DNA of 64,000 nt, from contig NC_088347.1 in assembly GCF_036884655.1 (NCBI RefSeq), positions 15,711,001 through 15,775,000 of the forward strand, given 5' to 3'. Origin of the DNA: Musa acuminata AAA Group (taxonomy: Eukaryota > Streptophyta > Magnoliopsida > Zingiberales > Musaceae). The notes under the pieces are model-generated. The model was not told the DNA's origin, did no database searches, and saw only the letters and a program-made list of their open reading frames with translations. A program made the translations under genes and the position numbers. This document shows, piece by piece, positions 58,498 through 64,000 of the stretch (the first letter of the stretch is position 1; every line of letters starts with the position of its first letter).

Positions 58498-59577
58498 AGA
58501 GCTCAGGGATGCAAAGGATGGGATAGAAAGAATCAGAGAAGCCGAGATCTGAAACGGTTACCTCTTGCTGGTACTACTGCCACTACTACTGTGGCAGCCC
58601 CAGATCTGTGAGACGACCTCTGGACGAGACAAGCTGTGGAATTTAATGATATTATTCGTGGGAGCACCCTTTTCAACTCCTCTTACTCTGCCTTCTTTCG
58701 AACGCTTGCAGACTGCTCCTACTACTACCGTTTGCTCTCTCTCTTGTCTTTCTCGGAAAGCGGGGTGAGGCATCTTATTATGGGTCATCGAACTCTCGCT
58801 TTCACGACCCCTGCAAGCTTTCTTTGTAATGACAGGTTTGGCCTTGTAACAACGATGTCCAGACACCAAAATGAGGACGAGATAAAGATCTAGATTCATT
58901 GGAATATGATTTATATCCTTCCGATCTGAGGTGTCGAGGACCGCACAGTTGCGGTAGCACCTAATGGCCTCACGAAAGCTTAGAACACTATTGCAGGAAG
59001 TAGACGTCCACCAATTATGATATTATATGAAAAGGACAATCCAACCAAACGAGTATTAGAGATTAATCTTCTGGGCGCTGAAGAAAATACTGAAGAGGGT
59101 CTCAGCGGTCATTTGAAGGAATACATAGTTCATTGGGAAGGTAAGTGAGGAAGGACGGGAGGATGAGACGCAGTGATCAGTGTAGTGTGACAGATTGAGT
59201 CAGGAATCCCAAGGCTGTTTGTCTCCCATTTCTTGCTTGCCTTCTCTCTGCTTCGTGTCTTCGTTCACATCCATCGTCGATCCGTCCCCTTTTGGCCACT
59301 GTACTTAGGGATTCAACGCTTTACCCGTTGTAGTAGTCTTCCCATGTCCCAAACAACGATGGCTATCGTTCTAAATGAGTTGTCAGAACCACACAACTTG
59401 CTTGGGCTATATCTTCACATTGTCACTCTATGACAGTATAATTACTGTGGCACGTCGGAAAGAAGCTAATCAAAGAGGACATCAATGTATACAAAAATAA
59501 TTTACTTCTGTTACATTGGTACTATGGATACTGTGTATACGTATTGGCACACTGAGAAGACGTAAAGAAAGGGCTAG
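58498..59577. other. Region upstream of the EPFL gene
   Basis: It holds the EPFL leader and promoter (reading leftward) and the 3' side of the next minus-strand gene. The 113-codon minus frame at 58558-58899 and the plus frames opposite it show no domain or splice support. Confidence 0.5.
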
Positions 59578-60273
59578 TCATCCGGAGAAGAGCCTGGAGA
59601 AAAAATTGCCGGTATTTGGTTTCTCTAAGCATGCCACATGAACATATCTTCCGAGTTTGTCGACCTGCCTTGGTTCCCCTTTCGTGTCCTTCTTGCATAC
59701 CTTGCAGGTCTTGTCCACCCAACCTTCCTCCACGTATTGCCCGTCAACTACACACAGAATCAAACCAAGTCAGCATTTCTATATTGATCAGCAAAAAGGA
59801 GGAATCTTTTAGTATTTAAAGTACCATCTACGTAGGACTTGAAGAAATCCTTGTAGGTGCCTCCAATCTTCCTCCGAAGCGCACCATACTGCACCAGAAT
59901 CATGAAGGGAAGAGTTACTAGAGATGTTTAGATCATGTCAAGTCACAGATGATGGTGTTACAGTACGTACCTGTTCTCTAGTCATCTTCTTCCCCGATCT
60001 GGTGATCTCCCTCGCGTCCTCTATGAGCACGGCATCCTGAGAGGACCTCACCTGGGAGAAGTCGAGGGCTTCGGTGATGCTTCCAAACAAGGACTGCTTG
60101 CTCTTTTTCGTCGCTCCTTCCTCCCCGCTCTTCTTTTCCTCCGTCATAGCCCACACTCTTCCTGGCCTGACGGAGCAAGCACTGGGCCTTGGAGCACATC
60201 TGCTGTTGCAGGATCCAAGGGTCGGAGGGCAACAGTTGTGTGATGAGGACAACGGAAGAGCGCGCATCTCCAT
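59578..60273 (-). CDS. Conserved, probably plastid-targeted protein with CxxC/HxxC motif, three exons
   Basis: Minus-strand exons 60273-59971, 59888-59825 and 59747-59578 give 178 residues. Residues 1 to about 42 are rich in Ser, Arg and Cys and poor in acidic residues, like a chloroplast transit peptide. The core has SLFGSITEALDFSQVRS, then YGALRRKIGGTYKDFFKSYV across the second exon. The C-terminal part has C137-x2-C140 and H159-x2-C162, a possible metal site, and ends NFFSRLFSG. I recognise the overall type as a conserved plant protein but cannot name a function. The start codon is the first in a frame that opens about 50 bases after a TATA-like sequence (minus strand, near 60324-60335). 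It is divergent from the peptide gene at 61024. Confidence 0.75.
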
Positions 60274-61023
60274 GGCACTGAAACCCTTCCGTTATTTCAA
60301 GAGAGGAGCATGAGGCAGCCTCTCATATTTATGAGACCCATGAGCCATTTGTCGGACGCAGCAGAGCCACTGCCAGTTTTATGTGGTGGGTGCAAGGGGA
60401 CGTGGCGTCGTGTTTAACCTGGTGAAACCAGAGGAAGAGGAGGGCTCGACTGTGGCCGTGTGGAGAGCAAAAAATCTCAGGTTGTAGTGGTGGTACTGTG
60501 TCTGGCTGTGAAAAGCCTTGGGAGTCTTTGTTAGATTCCCTTGCCCATAATTCTCCACCTCAGATCTGCTATAAGTTGCCGTGCAATGACTCCCAAGGCA
60601 CTGATTACAAAGAGACAAGTCGCTCAGATCACTGTAGACACTGAAAAGTCATGAGCGATAGTTGGGGATTTAACGCCTGACGCCACGTTAGGTAACAGCG
60701 GAAGTACGTACGAAGGAGAACAGCTACTATAGTACACGGTTGTGGAGATGCTTTGACGCGGTTTTGCTCGCAAATCCCAGTCTGACAGCATTAGATTTCT
60801 GCCGTAATCGTTTTCCTATTCGCCGGCACCGCGTGCTCCAAATCTCGCGTGTACAAGATTGATTAAAGATCCGTGTGGTCTAAGTCAAAGCTCTTGAACA
60901 GGTCAACTCCTCTCCTCCTCCTCCACTATAAACCCTCAAATCCTTCTCTTAGTTTGCTCGCTCTACTCTGCTCAGCTTGCTCTCTGTTCTCCTCTGCATT
61001 AGCCTCCAAAGAAGTCCGCTAAT
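60274..61023. promoter_or_regulatory. Divergent promoter region
   Basis: 750 bases shared by two divergent genes. On the right a TATA box (CTATAAAC, 60926-60933) precedes the start at 61024. GTCAA cores (W-box complements) lie at about 60884 and 60902, and an ACGT core at about 60683. Minus-strand frames here (60379-60618) are spurious. Confidence 0.5.
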
Positions 61024-61398
61024 ATGCAAATGGCGATGGTGGGAAAGTCTCAACTCATCTTCTTGCTGCTGCTCTTTTCAATCGCACCACAATTCTCCAT
61101 TTCCAGGCCCTTGAATGGATGGTTTGACACCGACCTCCAAGCAATTGACCCAAGCATAAACGTGGCTCTCCCGAGAGGGGGTCAAAGGATTCCACCGCTG
61201 GTGGATTCAATTAACCCAGTTGATGGTTCTCTGTGCAGCTTCGGTACGGCAGTGAACTCACCGCCATTAACGTTGTCGAAGCAGAATCTCGTCGTCCGGA
61301 AGCAGACGGCGCCGCTGCTGTGCAACCTCTTAGCCAGAGGAAAGATGCCGCCGGCGCCTTCTGGCCCAAGTCAGGGAATCAACGACAAGCACAGTTAG
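61024..61398 (+). CDS. Small secreted peptide precursor with SGPS core (IDA/PIP-like)
   Basis: A single exon of 124 residues. Residues 1-27 form a clear signal peptide (LIFLLLLFSIAPQFSIS). The middle is variable, with two Cys, and the C-terminus reads ARGKMPPAPSGPSQGIND, then KHS at the end. The PP-x-PSGPS core and the preceding R/K-G match the C-terminal signature of IDA-like and PIP/PIPL precursors, which release short, often hydroxylated peptides sensed by HAESA-like or RLK7 receptors in abscission and immunity. The usual KRHN or GxGH ending is replaced by QGIND, so family placement is uncertain. Met4 or Met5 could also start. Candidate W-box cores upstream fit the regulation known for PIP genes. 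Confidence 0.6.
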   Translation: MQMAMVGKSQLIFLLLLFSIAPQFSISRPLNGWFDTDLQAIDPSINVALPRGGQRIPPLVDSINPVDGSLCSFGTAVNSPPLTLSKQNLVVRKQTAPLLCNLLARGKMPPAPSGPSQGINDKHS

Positions 61399-63161
61399 CC
61401 AACTCGATCTGGAGAAGTGTTTTCCTCTTCTTTTATTTGTTTTACCAAATTGAGGTCATTTATTCCATGAGTATACTACGGAAAATATAATGTACGAGCT
61501 CAGATATACGGATTTCAGTCCCAACGCTTTGGTCTCATTAATGAATGATCTACTGAAGTGCCGCAAGAACACGTCATGAATGATCTCATCTTAATTGCAT
61601 TATGCTCATCTTTTTCTAGGAAGAAGCCCAAAGGGCATTCTATCATTACAAAAGGTATGAAATTATACATGAAGAAAAGGACAAAAAAGATGAAGGGAAA
61701 AAAGAAAAGAGGAGTCAATGAAACAGAGACATCTTTCTCAAGACCTGATAATTAGCTTGAAACGTGTGATATAGTCACCGACACAAAAGCATACTTGTAT
61801 AAGAACAAATTGGGGTGACAAATTAAACTAGCCCAAATGAAGGACATGATGCAGACATCTAAGTGACAAGAGAAGAATCATCATTATGGTGCCAACCCAG
61901 AGGATATAACTGGGAACACAACGAACATTTGTGTTTCCAATTGGAAACACAACTCGGATGTTGTGATCACTTTAATCGTATAACTATTTTTTATTTTTAG
62001 AATAATTTTATTTTTGCTGTTAGGTTAGAATTATACATTTGGGTTATAAGCTATATATGTGTCTCAAGCATATATAGTTGTTGTTGTTACAGTTGCTAAT
62101 ACCATAAATTTAAGTTTCGTCTATCTTTCGTTGAAAAATATAGTTTGTGACTAATGTTCTTGTAATATGATTGTTTGATACACAAGTGACAAAAGAGTTT
62201 TGATACATTGGTAATTCAATGTCATGTTTTATTACACGTCTTATTACATGTTAGTCGAATAATTATCTTATGATGATGTTAATTTGATACTAGCAAAGAG
62301 GCCCATTTAGTCATACATGACAATTATCAATTCTCGTATTAGATTAAATTATAGTATAATTAATAATTTGATACACGATTTTATAGATCATCCATAAATT
62401 ATCGATGATCTATCCCCATGTTATCATTTATTTCAATCCACAAATGTTCTGACAAATGGGATAGACATTTGTCTAGAATACCTATGATGTAATTTTTATA
62501 AAATTATTATCAAATCTTTCTTTTTTTCAATACTCTAACTTGCGATGAACTCGGGAAGTTGAATCAAAATTCGATTTGAGCTCCTAATGTATCAAACTGA
62601 GATATTATGATTACTTTAATGGTATCACCATTTTCTTTTTTTATATTTTTTAGAATTTTTTTTTTTCTCATGTAGGCCACAAGCTCTCTATCTATCTCAG
62701 GGATAGGCTTATACTGCTGTTGCTAATATCATAAATTTAAGTTCCACCTCTATGCCGCTGAAAAATGTGCCTTGTGACTAATGTTCTTCCGGTTTATTTG
62801 GTCGATGCATAAAAGTAAAGCTGAAGGCAGCTTGTTAAATTGGACCAGAAGTGATAACACAAGTCTCCTGACTAATGTGACTTGAATGCAAAAGATGGTC
62901 AGTGAGAACTCAAACCCTGTCATCAAATTAACTGATAGAGAGAGAGAGAACTCACAACCACATCAAGCTAAAAGAAAAGGTTTTATGTCTTATCGGTGAA
63001 ATATTAATAATGCATCGAGGAGAGACTTCCAATCCATCCCATCTCCAGTTTGCTTTGAGAACCCTCAGCCCGGTAGCTTTTATACATCTTTAATTGCCCA
63101 CATTTATACGTCTTCCACCTCATGGACCCCACCCTGAGCTAAAGCGACCCTGAGCCTTCTC
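61399..63161. other. AT-rich intergenic region with a diverged direct repeat
   Basis: No supported gene; the small frames at 61515-61755 lack domains. Two diverged direct repeats of about 220 bases lie at about 61950-62175 and 62600-62800, sharing GCTAAT-ATAAATTTAAGTT and TGTGACTAATGTTCTT. A (GA)n run lies near 62936-62951. Confidence 0.5.
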
Positions 63162-63170
63162 TATTTATAT
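63162..63170 (+). promoter_or_regulatory. Probable TATA box of the OVATE family gene
   Basis: TATTTATAT, 242 bases before the start codon, in a pyrimidine-rich setting, giving a leader of about 210 bases. Confidence 0.5.
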
Positions 63171-63411
63171 CCCACCTTCTTCCCATCGGCCTCCCACACA
63201 AAGAATTCTGTCACTCTCTCACACACGCACAATAAGGCAAAGCTTATCTTGTGAGGCACTTGCGTGCATGTTTATATTGGCTGTCTCAATTGTCACTTCA
63301 CAATAAGAAGAAAGCAGATTGGGTTTCTTCCTTCTGATATTCTTCTCTGTGTCCTAATTCCCAGAAGACTCTGCTTCTTTCTTTCAGGTGATCCAATTTG
63401 GTTTCTGAGTG

Positions 63412-64000
63412 ATGGGAAACTATAGGTTTCGGCTATTGGACATGATTGCCAATGCTTGCTTCTACAAGCTCAAACACATGGGCCAGAGAGCACACAAGAA
63501 CTCCATGGGAAGATGTCAGCCTCCAAGAGCAGCAGCAACCACCAGTCCGGTTCATTTCTCGCCTCCGGAGCCTAAGCTTCTTCCCAATAGAGCCTCTCAC
63601 TACTACTCCAGCAGAGCGGAAGCCGACAGGTTTTCCTTCTCCCCCACCCGTTCCAAGGTTTTGGACACCCATTTCCCCGTGGAACCAGCAAGGAAGTCCA
63701 AGAAGTGTGTGAGGAGGAAGCCCATCAGAGCTGCTCCCACAAAACCCAAGCTGGCCGCCTCCTCCGTCCCAGAATTTCCTGCGGTAGCGTCGCCAGTGAC
63801 CCCGCCGTATCAACTCGACCTCTACATCGACGGCGACAATCATGAGTTCCAGGGGATCCACGCCGGTGACCGATTCAAGTCCGAAGACGCTTCCTCGTGG
63901 CCGCACTCTCGTAGCTGCAGAGTAACATCCTCTGCCACCGACGTCATCATTGAAGTGGACACCAATAGCTCCACCACTCAAACGCAGAAGAAGCTCGACG
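63412..64000 (+). CDS. OVATE family protein, 5' part, cut by the window end
   Basis: The frame is open from ATG 63412 to the last base (196 codons) and has no stop. The start GNYRFRLLDMIANACFYKLK matches the conserved N-terminus of OVATE family proteins, plant transcriptional repressors that interact with TALE homeodomain and TRM proteins and control fruit and organ shape. A basic stretch, RKSKKCVRRKP (94-104), could be a nuclear signal. QLDLYI (134-139) is a partial EAR-like LxL motif. The rest is Ser/Pro-rich linker. The C-terminal OVATE domain should lie to the right of the window. A minus-strand frame at 63433-63981 is its shadow. Confidence 0.85.
   Translation, partial: MGNYRFRLLDMIANACFYKLKHMGQRAHKNSMGRCQPPRAAATTSPVHFSPPEPKLLPNRASHYYSSRAEADRFSFSPTRSKVLDTHFPVEPARKSKKCVRRKPIRAAPTKPKLAASSVPEFPAVASPVTPPYQLDLYIDGDNHEFQGIHAGDRFKSEDASSWPHSRSCRVTSSATDVIIEVDTNSSTTQTQKKLD

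Noticed and set aside
63433..63981. 182-codon minus-strand frame at the right end
   Set aside because: It is the shadow of the OVATE family frame, whose N-terminus is unmistakable.

Overview
This is a plant nuclear window. Three things show it: spliced genes with GT-AG introns, Ty1/copia and Ty3/gypsy LTR retrotransposons primed on initiator tRNA-Met, and proteins restricted to plants (OVATE family, EPFL peptide). LTR style and gene sequences suggest a monocot, perhaps the banana family, but that is only an inference. I saw no CRISPR arrays, bacterial operons, rRNA or tRNA genes.

Positions 1-54388 are a stack of nested retrotransposons. An old reverse-oriented Sirevirus-type LTR (B2) is now in three pieces: 3090-3195, 15227-15740 and 40070-40471. 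It was hit three times. First, element B1, whose 3' end occupies 1-3089. Second, a reverse solo LTR (C; 3196-4522 plus 14213-15226; target duplication TTATC), itself hit by a nearly intact 9.7-kb element, A1 (4523-14212; duplication CCTGC). Third, a 24.3-kb Ty3/gypsy array of five LTRs and four internal segments (15741-40069), flanked as a whole by one duplication, AATTG. To the right lie a decayed copia end with an inverted LTR (40472-43064), the 3' end of element B3 (43065-54388), and element A2 (46017-53517) inside the B3 LTR.

A1 and A2 are non-autonomous. They keep LTRs, primer site, polypurine tract and a Sirevirus-like gag with two CCHC knuckles, but have lost protease, integrase and reverse transcriptase. 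Between gag and a short RNase H remnant they carry a second ORF resembling the 'putative plant transposon protein' domain. In A2 gag and this ORF are fused in frame into one uninterrupted 800-codon frame. B3 has a decayed copy of the same ORF, placed after RNase H, where envelope-like ORFs usually sit.

Positions 54389-64000 are gene-bearing. Genes, left to right: a HIG1-domain protein (+, three exons), an EPFL secreted peptide (-, three exons), a conserved probably plastid protein with a CxxC/HxxC motif (-, three exons), a small secreted peptide precursor with an SGPS core like the IDA/PIP families (+, one exon), and the 5' part of an OVATE family gene (+) cut by the window end. Two of the five have developmental signalling or transcriptional roles in their families. 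Spliced structures were read by eye from splice sites and reading frames and have no transcript support here.
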